A stretch of 64,000 nt of DNA from an uncultured Lachnospiraceae bacterium (lineage in GTDB: Bacteria; Bacillota; Clostridia; Lachnospirales; Lachnospiraceae): contig CAJTQI010000003.1 of assembly GCA_910578645.1 (NCBI GenBank), positions 124,001 through 188,000 of the forward strand, given 5' to 3'. Numbering within the stretch: the stretch's first letter is position 1; every line of letters begins with the position of its first letter. Of this stretch, positions 51,333 through 60,024 are shown piece after piece. Under the pieces are notes generated by a model, which worked only from the letters and a program-made list of their open reading frames with translations, made no database searches and was not told where the DNA came from. The translations under genes and the position numbers were made by a program.

Positions 51333-52472
51333 CTAATATGCCTTTACTTCTTTCCACAATTCATTATATATGGCATCCCCTTCTTCACCCAGATAGGAAA
51401 AGGTTTCCAGGTTGTCGTACTGGGACAGGTCGGGGAACGCGATGGGGGAGCTGCGGATTTTATCATCTTCAATCAGCTCCCTGGCTTTGTCATTGGGGGT
51501 AGAGTAGGTAATATACTCGAAATTTTTCAGTGCAATGTCGCTGCGGCACATAAAATCAATGAATTTCTCGGCATTTTCTTTGTTAGGTGCATCTTTTAGG
51601 ATAACCCATGAATCAATCCATACATTCGTACCTTCCTGGGGAATCACATACTCCAGGTCAGGGTTTTCTTGTTGCGTGTAGATTGCCTCGCCGGAGTAGA
51701 TGACGCCGATTGCTGCCTCACCGCCAATCATCTTGTCACGCACCTGGTCTATGACGTACGCCTGGACAAGAGGTTTTTGTTCAATCAAGGCATTTTTGGC
51801 TGTTTCCAGTTCGGCAGGAACCATGGTATTCATGGAAAAACCGTTCAATTTCTCCGCCACCATAAAAGCGTCCCGGACGGAATCCTGCATTAAGATATTG
51901 TCGGTATATTTTTCATCCCAAAGTTGTGCCCAGCTTGTGATAGGTTCGTCCACCATGGTTTTATTGTAGAGGATGCCCACCGTTCCCCAACAGTATGGCA
52001 CGGAATATTTGTTTTCAGGGTCAAACCCTTTGGACTGTTCATAGTACTGGGCGCCGATGTTTAATTTGGCATTGGGAATACGCCCGAAGTCGATTTCTGC
52101 CAACATATCATTTTGAATCATGCGGCTAATCATATAGTCGGAAGGACAGACCACATCGTAGGAGACGGCTCCGGCTTCTATCTTTGGATACATGCTTTCG
52201 TTAGTCTCAAATTCATCGTAGATAACTTTTATTCCGGTCTCTTCTTCAAACAGTTCCAGGGTTTCGGGGTCTACATACTCGCCCCAGTTGTAGACGATGA
52301 CTTGTTCGCTTACGTCGTTTACCGGGGAGGCACAGCCAGTGAAAAGGAATGGCATGAATGCGCATATACCACTCATACATAAAAACCGCAGGATACGCGT
52401 ATGGCATTTGGGACGTGGTTGAGTTAGGTTTTCTTTCAGGTTGTATAGAGGTATTTGGGCGTAGTGTTTCAT
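51333..52472 (-). CDS. potD: Spermidine/putrescine ABC transporter substrate-binding lipoprotein
   Basis: 379 residues. A lipobox (LFTGC) ends an unusually long N-terminal leader of about 45 residues; a start at 52376 (MSGICAFM) would give a normal leader. The mature part begins VIVYNWGEYVDPETLELFEE, the PotD signature, with the acidic polyamine site farther on. It captures polyamines outside the cell. The 52472 ATG overlaps the potC stop by four bases, which favours the long form. Confidence 0.94.
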   Translation of the reverse strand: MKHYAQIPLYNLKENLTQPRPKCHTRILRFLCMSGICAFMPFLFTGCASPVNDVSEQVIVYNWGEYVDPETLELFEEETGIKVIYDEFETNESMYPKIEAGAVSYDVVCPSDYMISRMIQNDMLAEIDFGRIPNAKLNIGAQYYEQSKGFDPENKYSVPYCWGTVGILYNKTMVDEPITSWAQLWDEKYTDNILMQDSVRDAFMVAEKLNGFSMNTMVPAELETAKNALIEQKPLVQAYVIDQVRDKMIGGEAAIGVIYSGEAIYTQQENPDLEYVIPQEGTNVWIDSWVILKDAPNKENAEKFIDFMCRSDIALKNFEYITYSTPNDKARELIEDDKIRSSPIAFPDLSQYDNLETFSYLGEEGDAIYNELWKEVKAY

Positions 52473-53281
52473 CGTATATTTCTGTTTCCTTCCAAAGTTT
52501 CAACTGTATTCTTTTTACCCTTTTTCTCCGGCGACAGATTGACTAAGAGCAGAAGCGCAAGCACCGTCAAGAAAATAAGCGTTGAGAGGGCGTACATTTC
52601 CGGTTTGATGCCCTTTTTTACTTCTGTATAAATTTTCGTGGACAATGTATCCACGCCGATGCCTTTGGTAAAATGGGTGATGATAAAATCGTCTAACGAC
52701 ATGGTGAATGCCATCAGGAATCCTGCCAAAATCCCGGGCATCAAGTCGGGAAATACTACTTTGAAAAAGGCGGTTAAGTGGGAAGCGCCCAAGTCCAACG
52801 CCGCTTCGTAAGTGCTTGGATTCAACTGTTTCATGCGGGGCATGACACTTAAGATGACATAAGGGATGTTGAAGGTAATATGTGATAAGAGGATTGTCCC
52901 CATTCCGAACTTGATTCCCAGGCTGATATAGAGTAGCATCAGCGATATACCGGTCACGATTTCCGCATTCAACATAGGGATGTTGGTGATTCCCATCATA
53001 ATGGATTTCGTCCTGCGCTTCATGCCTGCCATAGCGATACATGCCACGGTTCCGATGAGAGTGGCAGCCAATGCGGAGAGCAGTGCGATAAGCAGTGTAT
53101 TGAACAGCGCAGAAAGTATCTCTTCATTCTCAAATAATGCGGCGTACCATTTGAAAGTGAATCCGCCCCATTTTGTCCTTGCCTTGCTGGCATTGAAAGA
53201 CAATACCATAAGCGTTCCGATGGGGGCGTACAGGAAGAAGACAATCAGCCCGACATAAATTTTTTTCATGATGTTTCTCAT
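52469..53281 (-). CDS. potC: Spermidine/putrescine ABC transporter permease
   Basis: 270 residues with six membrane helices. The EAA loop is in YEAALDLGASHLTAFFKVVFP. It pairs with PotB as the channel. It overlaps potB and potD by four bases each. Confidence 0.94.
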   Translation of the reverse strand: MRNIMKKIYVGLIVFFLYAPIGTLMVLSFNASKARTKWGGFTFKWYAALFENEEILSALFNTLLIALLSALAATLIGTVACIAMAGMKRRTKSIMMGITNIPMLNAEIVTGISLMLLYISLGIKFGMGTILLSHITFNIPYVILSVMPRMKQLNPSTYEAALDLGASHLTAFFKVVFPDLMPGILAGFLMAFTMSLDDFIITHFTKGIGVDTLSTKIYTEVKKGIKPEMYALSTLIFLTVLALLLLVNLSPEKKGKKNTVETLEGNRNIR

Positions 53282-54102
53282 AGCATGGAGCCCTCCCCGT
53301 CCTTATCAAAAACAGCGGACAAAACCATATTGAACAGGATAAAGACCATCAGCACGATAGACAGTCCGCTACCAAGATGCCAGTTGGATGCCCGTGTAAA
53401 TTCCTGTTCGATGACGTCGCCGATTAACAGGAGTTTGCTGCCACCAAGCAAAGAGCTGATTACGAAGGTGGTGAGGGCAGGCACGAATACCATCGTGATA
53501 CCGCTGATAATGCCTGGCACAGAGAGCGGAAGGATGATGCGGATAAACGTATATACCGAGCCTGCGCCCAGGTCGCGGGCCGCATTGATGACATTTTCGT
53601 CAATCTTCGAGAGTGCGTTATATAATGGCAGCACCATAAAGGGCAGGAAATTATATACCATACCAAGGACGATGGCGGCGGGCGTGTTAATGATTTTGAT
53701 ATTTGGCATTCCCAAGAAGGTAAGCACATTGTTGATGACGCCGTTTTTCTCCAGTAAGGTCTGCCATGCCAGTGTGCGCAGCAGGAAGTTCATCCACATG
53801 GGGAGGATAAAAACCAGAATAATAAACTGGTGCTTATTGCCCTTCCTATTCGCCAGAATCATTGCAAGAGGATAGGCAAGCAGGAAACATACCAGGGTAC
53901 AGGCAAGGGAAAGCAGGATGGAAAGGCGCAGTGCCTTGGCATGTCCTACGGTTGTAATCGCAATGATGTTGTCCAGGGTGAAGGCGCCTGTCTTGTCGGT
54001 CAGGCCGTAATAGAAAATCATGCATAAAGGTACAATGATAAAAATAGCAGACCAGAGCGTATAAGGCGCGGAGAGCCATTTCTTCTTATTATTATATGTC
54101 AA
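53278..54102 (-). CDS. potB: Spermidine/putrescine ABC transporter permease
   Basis: 274 residues with six membrane helices. The EAA loop is INAARDLGAGSVYTFIRIIL. It forms the channel with PotC. The start overlaps the end of potA by 11 bp. Confidence 0.94.
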   Translation of the reverse strand: MTYNNKKKWLSAPYTLWSAIFIIVPLCMIFYYGLTDKTGAFTLDNIIAITTVGHAKALRLSILLSLACTLVCFLLAYPLAMILANRKGNKHQFIILVFILPMWMNFLLRTLAWQTLLEKNGVINNVLTFLGMPNIKIINTPAAIVLGMVYNFLPFMVLPLYNALSKIDENVINAARDLGAGSVYTFIRIILPLSVPGIISGITMVFVPALTTFVISSLLGGSKLLLIGDVIEQEFTRASNWHLGSGLSIVLMVFILFNMVLSAVFDKDGEGSML

Positions 54103-55165
54103 TTGCCACAGCCTCCTCGTCTTCGGATTCCGGTTTGTTCATGATTTGGATGTTAAAAGGGTCGACCCGGATACCCACTTCTTCTCCCACAGGGTGCAGA
54201 GCGGTGGAATGGACGAGCCATTCAAATCCGCCCGCCATGACTTCCATTTCGTAGTGTACGCCCTTGAAAATCAGATGGGACACGACGCCCTGCAATGTGC
54301 CTTGTGACGGGGTCACGAGTTCTACGTCCTCCGGGCGGATGACCACGTCCACGGGCCTGTTGCGTCCAAACCCTGTATCCACACAGGGGAAACGGAAACC
54401 AAGAATATTTACCAGCTTATCCTCCACCATAGTTGCGGGGATAATATTGCTGTCGCCGATAAAATCTGCAACGAAGGCATTTTCAGGCTCATTGTATATG
54501 GATTCCGGGGAACCAATCTGTTGGATATATCCTTGGTTCATAACTACGATGGTGTCGGACATGGTCAGGGCTTCCTCCTGGTCATGGGTCACGTAGACAA
54601 AAGTGATGCCCAGTTCGTTTTTCATGCGGATAAGCTCGTACTGCATTTCCTGGCGCAGCTTTAAATCCAGGGCGCCCAGGGGTTCGTCCAACAGGAGCAC
54701 TTGGGGTTCATTGACGATGGCTCTGGCGATGGCAATCCGTTGTTGCTGGCCGCCGCTTAAGGAATCCGGCATACGGTTGCCGTAACCTTTCAGATTTACC
54801 AGTTGCAGGGCGTATTGTATTTTGTCCTGTATGTATGCCTTGGATTTTTTCTTGATTTTGAGTCCGAAGGCAATATTCTCTGCGATGGTCATATGGGTAA
54901 AAAGCGCGTATTTCTGGAATACCGTGTTGAGTGGTCTTAAGTTGGGCGGGACATGGGTGATATCTTTTCCGTCGAAGATGACCTGTCCGGAGTCCGGGAC
55001 GGTGAAACCTCCCAAAATACGAAGCGTGGTAGTCTTGCCGCAGCCGCTTGGGCCAAGCAGCGTCACAAATTCATTTTCATGGATTTTCAGATTCAGTTCG
55101 TCCAATACCATCTGCCCGTCAAAGGATTTGGAAAGGTTATTTAAATGAATCAATTCTTTTGGCAT
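54092..55165 (-). CDS. potA: Spermidine/putrescine ABC transporter ATPase
   Basis: 357 residues. Walker A GPSGCGKTTTLRILGG, signature LSGGQQQRIAIARAI, Walker B VLLLDEPLGALDLK, then a C-terminal TOBE-like domain. The start at 55165 follows TTCCGGAGGAATC. It lies 19 bp after the regulator gene and heads potABCD. Confidence 0.95.
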   Translation of the reverse strand: MPKELIHLNNLSKSFDGQMVLDELNLKIHENEFVTLLGPSGCGKTTTLRILGGFTVPDSGQVIFDGKDITHVPPNLRPLNTVFQKYALFTHMTIAENIAFGLKIKKKSKAYIQDKIQYALQLVNLKGYGNRMPDSLSGGQQQRIAIARAIVNEPQVLLLDEPLGALDLKLRQEMQYELIRMKNELGITFVYVTHDQEEALTMSDTIVVMNQGYIQQIGSPESIYNEPENAFVADFIGDSNIIPATMVEDKLVNILGFRFPCVDTGFGRNRPVDVVIRPEDVELVTPSQGTLQGVVSHLIFKGVHYEMEVMAGGFEWLVHSTALHPVGEEVGIRVDPFNIQIMNKPESEDEEAVAIDI

Positions 55166-55184
55166 GGGTAGATTCCTCCGGAAG

Positions 55185-55745
55185 TTAAAAGTTAGGTGGG
55201 GTGCTGACCCACAGGAAAACGGCCCCGGTTTTGCCGGATGCTTTGATATAGTGTTCTGAGTTTGGGGTGTAGTAGAAGGCTTCCCCTTTCTTTGCTTTGA
55301 TGTTTCGTTTACCGATAACGACCATGATGGAGCCAGACAGTACATAACCAAATTCTTCTCCTTCGTGGGGTTGGTCGGGATAGGTGGAACCGTCCGGTTC
55401 CAAGGTGACGCGGATAGGCTCCATCATATTTTTCTGGGCGTTTGGGATAATCCATTCCACTTTATTGCCCAGTTCCGTGTCTATTTTCTCGAAGAAGTCT
55501 TCTTTGCCGAAGACGACCTGTTCGTCGTCCGCGTCATCGAAGAAGTCTTTTAAATTTGTGCCAAGACACTGCAGTATATCCATCAGGGTAGCGATGGAAG
55601 GAGAAGTGAGGTCATTTTCCAACTGACTGATAAATCCCTTAGACAATTCGCAGCGGTCTGCCAGTTCCTCCTGTGTCAGATTCTTTAAATTGCGCAGTTC
55701 TTTTATTTTATTGCCGATTTCTATTCGGGCTGAAGTGTTTTCCAT
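55185..55745 (-). CDS. XRE-family regulator with cupin domain
   Basis: 186 residues: an HTH_XRE domain (LKNLTQEELADRCELSKGFI, SQLENDLTSPSIATL) and a C-terminal cupin (YPDQPHEGEEFGYVLSGSIM). This PuuR-like plan with potABCD downstream is standard in Firmicutes, so it likely senses polyamines and controls the operon. Confidence 0.93.
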   Translation of the reverse strand: MENTSARIEIGNKIKELRNLKNLTQEELADRCELSKGFISQLENDLTSPSIATLMDILQCLGTNLKDFFDDADDEQVVFGKEDFFEKIDTELGNKVEWIIPNAQKNMMEPIRVTLEPDGSTYPDQPHEGEEFGYVLSGSIMVVIGKRNIKAKKGEAFYYTPNSEHYIKASGKTGAVFLWVSTPPNF

Positions 55746-56070
55746 AACTGTATGTACGCTTTCTGTTCTTAATATTTATTTCCGCGGGTAACGGGCCAAG
55801 TGTCATGCTTGCACGGAGCTCAGTGATAATAAACATAAAGTTTACTAAAACTAAACAAGCGTTGAATCCCATTATACAAAAAAGAAATGGTCTGTCAATG
55901 GTGTTTTTAAAAATAAAAGCATTTTTTGTGAAAAAGATTAACAAAGTCCGGGATTTGTGATAAAATCAAGCTAACGTCAGGTGGCTTGCGATATTGGCCA
56001 GGACAGGGAAGGCCGGTTTCAGGGCACCGGCTTAGGAATCAAAGAGAAACTAGAAAGGCATGGTTGGATT
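55746..56070. other. Divergent intergenic region between the pot regulator and lactonase
   Basis: About 325 bp. AT-rich with a plus-strand promoter at 55938-55966 and, after it, a GC-richer 90-base leader for the lactonase. No gene is supported. Confidence 0.45.
55938..55966 (+). promoter_or_regulatory. Promoter of the lactonase gene
   Basis: TTAACA, 17 bases, TAAAAT, about 105 bp before the chosen ATG. Confidence 0.7.
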
Positions 56071-57132
56071 ATGGGGAAGGGAAAATATGTGGCATATGTT
56101 TCCACCTACACGGTAGGCGATGCGGAGAAATATGGCATTAAAATTTATGACGTGGATATCGAGAACGGCAGGATGACGGAGAAGAATCAGGTGAAGATTA
56201 CCAATTCTTCCTATATTTCGATTTCCCACAACGGGAAATTTCTCTATTCAATTACGGATTTCGGGGTGGAGGCATACAGGATTATGCCGGGCGGCGACCT
56301 GGAAGTTATCAATGAGGGCAGCATTAACGGTATGAGGGGATGTTATCTATCCACGGATTATGAAGATAAATTTCTGTTTGTCGGAGGATATCATGACGGT
56401 AAGATTACGGTGCTTCGTCTGCAGGAAGACGGCGGCATTGGACAGATTACGGACGAGATTTACCATAAAGGCTTAGGCAGTATCGCGGAACGCAATTTCA
56501 GGCCCCATGTGAACTGTGTGAAGATGACGAGGGATAACCATTACCTGTGCGCGGCAGACTTAGGACTTGACCATGTCAATGTTTACCGTCTTGACCATGT
56601 GAACGGAAAGCTGAAACCGATTGATATGATTCGCAGTGAGCAGGAATCGGCTCCCCGCCATATGAAGTTTTCTAAGGATGGCAAGATTGCTTATATTGTG
56701 CATGAGCTGAAGAATTATATCGATGTCTATACTTATGAGGAGAGAAACGGGAATCCGGAATTTGAGAAAATCCAGACGATTTCTACACTGAATGATTATC
56801 ATGCAGGCGGTTCTGCGGCGAGCGCGCTAAATATTTCTGAGGATTTTAAATATCTGGTAAGTTCCAATGCCGGGGACAACAGCGCCATAGTGTATAAGAT
56901 TGACCAGAGTACGGGGATGCTTGAGAAGATACTTTGTCTGCCTATAAGCGGTGACTATCCGAAGGATGCGAATCTTTTCCCGGACAACAGGCATTTGGTT
57001 TCCTTGAACCATGAGTCCAATACGATGACATTCTTTACGGTTGATTTGGAGAGAGGGCTGCTTGTCATGAACGGTAAGGAAGTTAAGGTGAACCAGCCTA
57101 ATTGCATTATTTTCCACAAAATTGCTGATTAG
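56071..57132 (+). CDS. Lactonase family protein (seven-bladed propeller)
   Basis: 353 residues of beta-propeller repeats, for example YISISHNGKFLYSITDFGVEA and HMKFSKDGKIAYIVHELKNY. FRPHVNCVKMTRDNHYLCA and PKDANLFPDNRHLVSLNHES match the YbhE/Pgl 6-phosphogluconolactonase family. The reaction may be lactone hydrolysis; the true substrate is not certain. The start at 56071 is the first Met that fits the family, after GAAAGGCATGG. It lies directly before spoIVA. Confidence 0.87.
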   Translation: MGKGKYVAYVSTYTVGDAEKYGIKIYDVDIENGRMTEKNQVKITNSSYISISHNGKFLYSITDFGVEAYRIMPGGDLEVINEGSINGMRGCYLSTDYEDKFLFVGGYHDGKITVLRLQEDGGIGQITDEIYHKGLGSIAERNFRPHVNCVKMTRDNHYLCAADLGLDHVNVYRLDHVNGKLKPIDMIRSEQESAPRHMKFSKDGKIAYIVHELKNYIDVYTYEERNGNPEFEKIQTISTLNDYHAGGSAASALNISEDFKYLVSSNAGDNSAIVYKIDQSTGMLEKILCLPISGDYPKDANLFPDNRHLVSLNHESNTMTFFTVDLERGLLVMNGKEVKVNQPNCIIFHKIAD

Positions 57133-57199
57133 TGGCATTTGGTTCATTGTTCGGGGAAATAAAATTGGGTAATTTATAGAGGATATCGAATAGAAGAAC

Positions 57200-57243
57200 A
57201 TCCTCCTGCATATACATTTACCAGTATAAGCAGGAGGATTTTT
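57200..57243 (+). terminator. Terminator-like hairpin that also contains the spoIVA ribosome site
   Basis: Arms ATCCTCCTGC (57200-57209) and GCAGGAGGAT (57230-57239) with an inner TATAC / GTATA, followed by five T. The 3' arm contains AGGAGG, nine bases before the spoIVA ATG. The structure can stop transcription from the lactonase gene and hide the ribosome site of spoIVA in any read-through RNA. Confidence 0.75.
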
Positions 57244-57245
57244 AT

Positions 57246-58733
57246 ATGGATTTTTTGCAGAACAGTACATATGACCTGTATAAAGATATACAGCTCCGCA
57301 CAGGTGGAGAAATCTATCTGGGTGTGGTGGGACCGGTCAGGACCGGAAAATCAACTTTTATCAAGCGGTTCATGAACCTTCTGGTGCTTCCTTTTATGGA
57401 GGACGAGAATGAGAAAGAACGTGCACAGGATGAGATGCCCCAGAGTGCAGGGGGCAGGACAGTCACTACTACGGAGCCCAAATTTATACCCAAGGAAGCG
57501 GCGCACATAAAACTTGGGACGGATATCGATGTGGATGTGCGGTTGATTGACTGTGTAGGCTATATGGTAGATGGCGCTTCGGGACATATGGAAGAGGACA
57601 TGGAGCGGATGGTGAAAACGCCCTGGTCCGTGGAGGAGATACCTTTTACCAAGGCGGCAGAGATAGGAACCAGGAAGGTAATTAAAGACCATTCCACGAT
57701 AGGAATTGTGGTGACTTGTGACGGCTCTTTCGGTGAACTTGGACGGAATAATTTCTTAGAGGCGGAGGGGCGGACGATAACCGAGCTGCAGGGACTGGGC
57801 AAGCCTTTTATCGTGTTATTAAATTCAGCCAGGCCCTATGCGGAGGAGACGAGGATACTGGCGGATGAAATCAGCGAGAAATACCAGGTGACTGTGATGC
57901 CTGTAAATTGTGAACAGTTGAAACGGGAAGACATCAATCACATTATGGAAAATATCCTCTATGAATTTCCACTTACAATGATTGAGTTTTATATGCCTAA
58001 GTGGGTTGAGATGCTTCCTTATGACCACAAGATGAAACAGGATATTGTGGCGCAGATTAAGCAGCTTATGGACAGTTTGAGCAACATCCGTGACATCACG
58101 ACGAACAATTTCATGCCGGAGAGCGAATATATTAAGAAATGTAAATTGGATGGCATCAATATGTCCGACGGTAGCGTGCGTGTGATTCTCGATGTGGACG
58201 ATGCTTATTACTATGAGATGATAAGCGAGCTGATTGGTGAGTCTATCGGCAGCGAATACCAGATGCTTGCCACATTAAAAGAGATGGCGAAGATGAAGAG
58301 AGAGTATATAAAGGTGCTCCACGCGTTAGAATCGGTGCGCTATAAAGGGTATGGTGTGGTGATGCCTGACCGGGATGAGATTATGTTAGAGAAGCCTGAG
58401 CTGATACGTCAGGGAAATAAGTTTGGTGTGAAGATTAAGGCGGAGAGTCCTAGCATCCATATGATTAAGGCGAGCATTGAGACGGAGATTTCTCCTATCG
58501 TAGGTACCGAAGAACAGGCCCAGGATTTGATTCAGTTTATATCGGATACGGAGACCAGTGAGGAAGGTATCTGGGAGACAAATATTTTCGGAAAGACCGT
58601 AGAACAGCTTGTGAATGACGGCATTACGGGTAAGATTTCCATGATTAATGAAGAGAGTCAGGTTAAACTGCAAGAGACCATGCAAAAAATTGTCAACGAC
58701 AGCAATGGCGGGATGGTGTGTATTATCATCTGA
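57246..58733 (+). CDS. spoIVA: Stage IV sporulation protein A (coat morphogenetic ATPase)
   Basis: 495 residues, full length. The P-loop is VVGPVRTGKSTFIKRF, RTVTTTEPKFIPKEAA follows, and the end is GGMVCIII. SpoIVA polymerises on the forespore surface using ATP and anchors the coat. It is a marker of endospore formers. The gene should be read from a mother-cell promoter, but the spacer after the lactonase is short and I cannot mark the boxes safely. Confidence 0.97.
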   Translation: MDFLQNSTYDLYKDIQLRTGGEIYLGVVGPVRTGKSTFIKRFMNLLVLPFMEDENEKERAQDEMPQSAGGRTVTTTEPKFIPKEAAHIKLGTDIDVDVRLIDCVGYMVDGASGHMEEDMERMVKTPWSVEEIPFTKAAEIGTRKVIKDHSTIGIVVTCDGSFGELGRNNFLEAEGRTITELQGLGKPFIVLLNSARPYAEETRILADEISEKYQVTVMPVNCEQLKREDINHIMENILYEFPLTMIEFYMPKWVEMLPYDHKMKQDIVAQIKQLMDSLSNIRDITTNNFMPESEYIKKCKLDGINMSDGSVRVILDVDDAYYYEMISELIGESIGSEYQMLATLKEMAKMKREYIKVLHALESVRYKGYGVVMPDRDEIMLEKPELIRQGNKFGVKIKAESPSIHMIKASIETEISPIVGTEEQAQDLIQFISDTETSEEGIWETNIFGKTVEQLVNDGITGKISMINEESQVKLQETMQKIVNDSNGGMVCIII

Positions 58734-58750
58734 CAGATAACCGGATAAAA

Positions 58751-58781
58751 GGGGTGTTTTCGCATTATGTGAAAACACCCC
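58751..58781. terminator. Bidirectional hairpin after spoIVA
   Basis: Perfect arms GGGGTGTTTTC / GAAAACACCCC around a nine-base loop. It separates the convergent spoIVA and DUF1349 genes. The T-runs are short on both sides. Confidence 0.7.
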
Positions 58782-58800
58782 ATGATTTTGGAATAAAGAA

Positions 58801-59400
58801 TTAGTCGGGTTTCTGCCCGTCGTGTGCTTTCCACTGGCATTCCATGATTTCCATGTCCGTAAAGATTGCTTGAAACGAAGAATCCTCAGGGGAACACGCA
58901 TAGATGCCGAATTGGATTGTGCCGTCGCCCTTATTCATGTGGCAGACCCGCATCTGGTTAAAAGTCAAGCCGTCCTCTGAGCATTCTATGCAGTAATCAT
59001 CTTGCCTGCGACTAAAGCGATACCACATGGAGTTTACGGAAGCATCAATCACAGTTGTCGCCCAGTCTGAGTAGCCTCCGTTTGTCACAACACTGCCCAG
59101 ATGCTGGTATTTTTCGTTTTCGTACTCGACGGAGGCTTTTAGCCAATTCTCGCTGTCAAGATACATGACGATACCGCATTGGTCGAAACGGTGATGGCTT
59201 TGCGTGAAGTCTGTCCTGACGACAAAACTGAAATATTTTTCATCTGTTTGCATCTGGAATACAGGTGCGTTGTCGTTTTGGAAATGGTAGTAAGTCCGTT
59301 GCCACAAATCCGTATGCGGTTTTGATACAATTTCCACTCTATCCCCGTCGATTGAGTATTGTCCGGGTTTTCTTGTCCATTTAAACTGTTTTAGGTCCAT
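58801..59400 (-). CDS. DUF1349 family protein (concanavalin-like fold)
   Basis: 199 residues. The sequence follows the DUF1349/YesU pattern: DLWQRTYYHFQNDNAPVF, FDQCGIVMYLDSENWLKASV, YSDWATT and FGIYACSPEDSSFQAIFTD. The fold suggests sugar binding; no activity is established here. Its start at 59400 (or 59403) follows GAAATGGGGGA, which is the end of leader repeat LR1. No signal peptide. Confidence 0.85.
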   Translation of the reverse strand: MDLKQFKWTRKPGQYSIDGDRVEIVSKPHTDLWQRTYYHFQNDNAPVFQMQTDEKYFSFVVRTDFTQSHHRFDQCGIVMYLDSENWLKASVEYENEKYQHLGSVVTNGGYSDWATTVIDASVNSMWYRFSRRQDDYCIECSEDGLTFNQMRVCHMNKGDGTIQFGIYACSPEDSSFQAIFTDMEIMECQWKAHDGQKPD

Positions 59401-59403
59401 CAT

Positions 59404-59475
59404 TTCCCCCATTTCTGCGCTGTTTTTTGCGCATGGCCGAGTTTGTGGCAAGCAACGTGCAGACACAAATCTCGT
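59404..59475 (-). repeat. Leader repeat LR1, copy C (before the DUF1349 gene)
   Basis: On the minus strand: CGAGATTTGTGTCTGC, CACAAACTCG, CATGCGC, then AGCGCAGAAATGGGGG next to the start codon. It shares the arms, order and placement of copies A and B, 55 kb away. Confidence 0.75.
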
Positions 59476-59555
59476 TTTCCTCCTGTTCCTATCCATATGT
59501 TTCCGGGATTTTCCTTGGCGCCATTTAGTTAAACCGGTACATGTTGTCTGACATT

Positions 59556-59810
59556 CTATGATTTTGACATATGTATTTCGCCGTCTCTATGGTAGCCAAG
59601 TTTGTTATACACGGATTGGGCGCTATGGTTGTCTGTCCCGGTGAGACGTCCATCCGTATCGTCCACGATAACGATTTCCTGGCAGTTGGATATAAGGGAT
59701 TCCTTTATCTGTGGAACCGTCCTGTCGTTAGGACCGTTAAATTCCGTGTTTAGAATCTTTAATTGTTCCGCATCCTTTACTTTTGCCAGACGTACCATAT
59801 GAGTCTCCAT
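59556..59810 (-). pseudogene. GNAT acetyltransferase with internal deletion
   Basis: 84 residues. The first 46 match a GNAT N-terminus (VRLAKVKDAEQLKILNTEF; CQEIVIVDDTDGRLTG) and the last 24 match a GNAT C-terminus (TDNHSAQSVYNKLGYHRDGE). The acetyl-CoA binding centre, usually 60-70 residues, is missing. The reading frame is kept across the join, which lies in the codons for Leu-Thr-Gly. It cannot be an active acetyltransferase. Confidence 0.75.
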
Positions 59811-59826
59811 GTATTTTTTATGATAC

Positions 59827-59845
59827 CCTTTGTTCACTGAGGGTA
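59827..59845. repeat. Isolated end of the 26.2-kb inverted-repeat element
   Basis: CCTTTGTTCACTGAGGGTA, closely matching 26292-26312 and 30526-30545. It lies in the spacer before the GNAT relic. Confidence 0.55.
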
Positions 59846-59930
59846 ATAATAGCATACTCGAATCTGGCACAGACTGCAACCGGTTTTTGATGAAATTGGT
59901 AAGAGCAGGATAATTATGGAGGGAAACAGC

Positions 59931-59959
59931 TTGATGTATGGCTTCTTTTTGTCTATAAT
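59931..59959 (+). promoter_or_regulatory. Promoter of the nucleoside salvage genes
   Basis: TTGATG, 17 bases, TATAAT, 65 bp before the purine nucleoside phosphorylase ATG. Confidence 0.8.
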
Positions 59960-60024
59960 ATTAAAATAGCCAGGGTCAAGCAGATTTGACTTTCATACAA
60001 CCATTAAGCGAAAGGCGGTAAAAG

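Noticed and set aside
54092..55351. Longer form of PotA starting at 55351
   Set aside because: The extra 62 residues overlap the regulator gene and are not part of the ATPase family; the start at 55165 has a GGAGG site.
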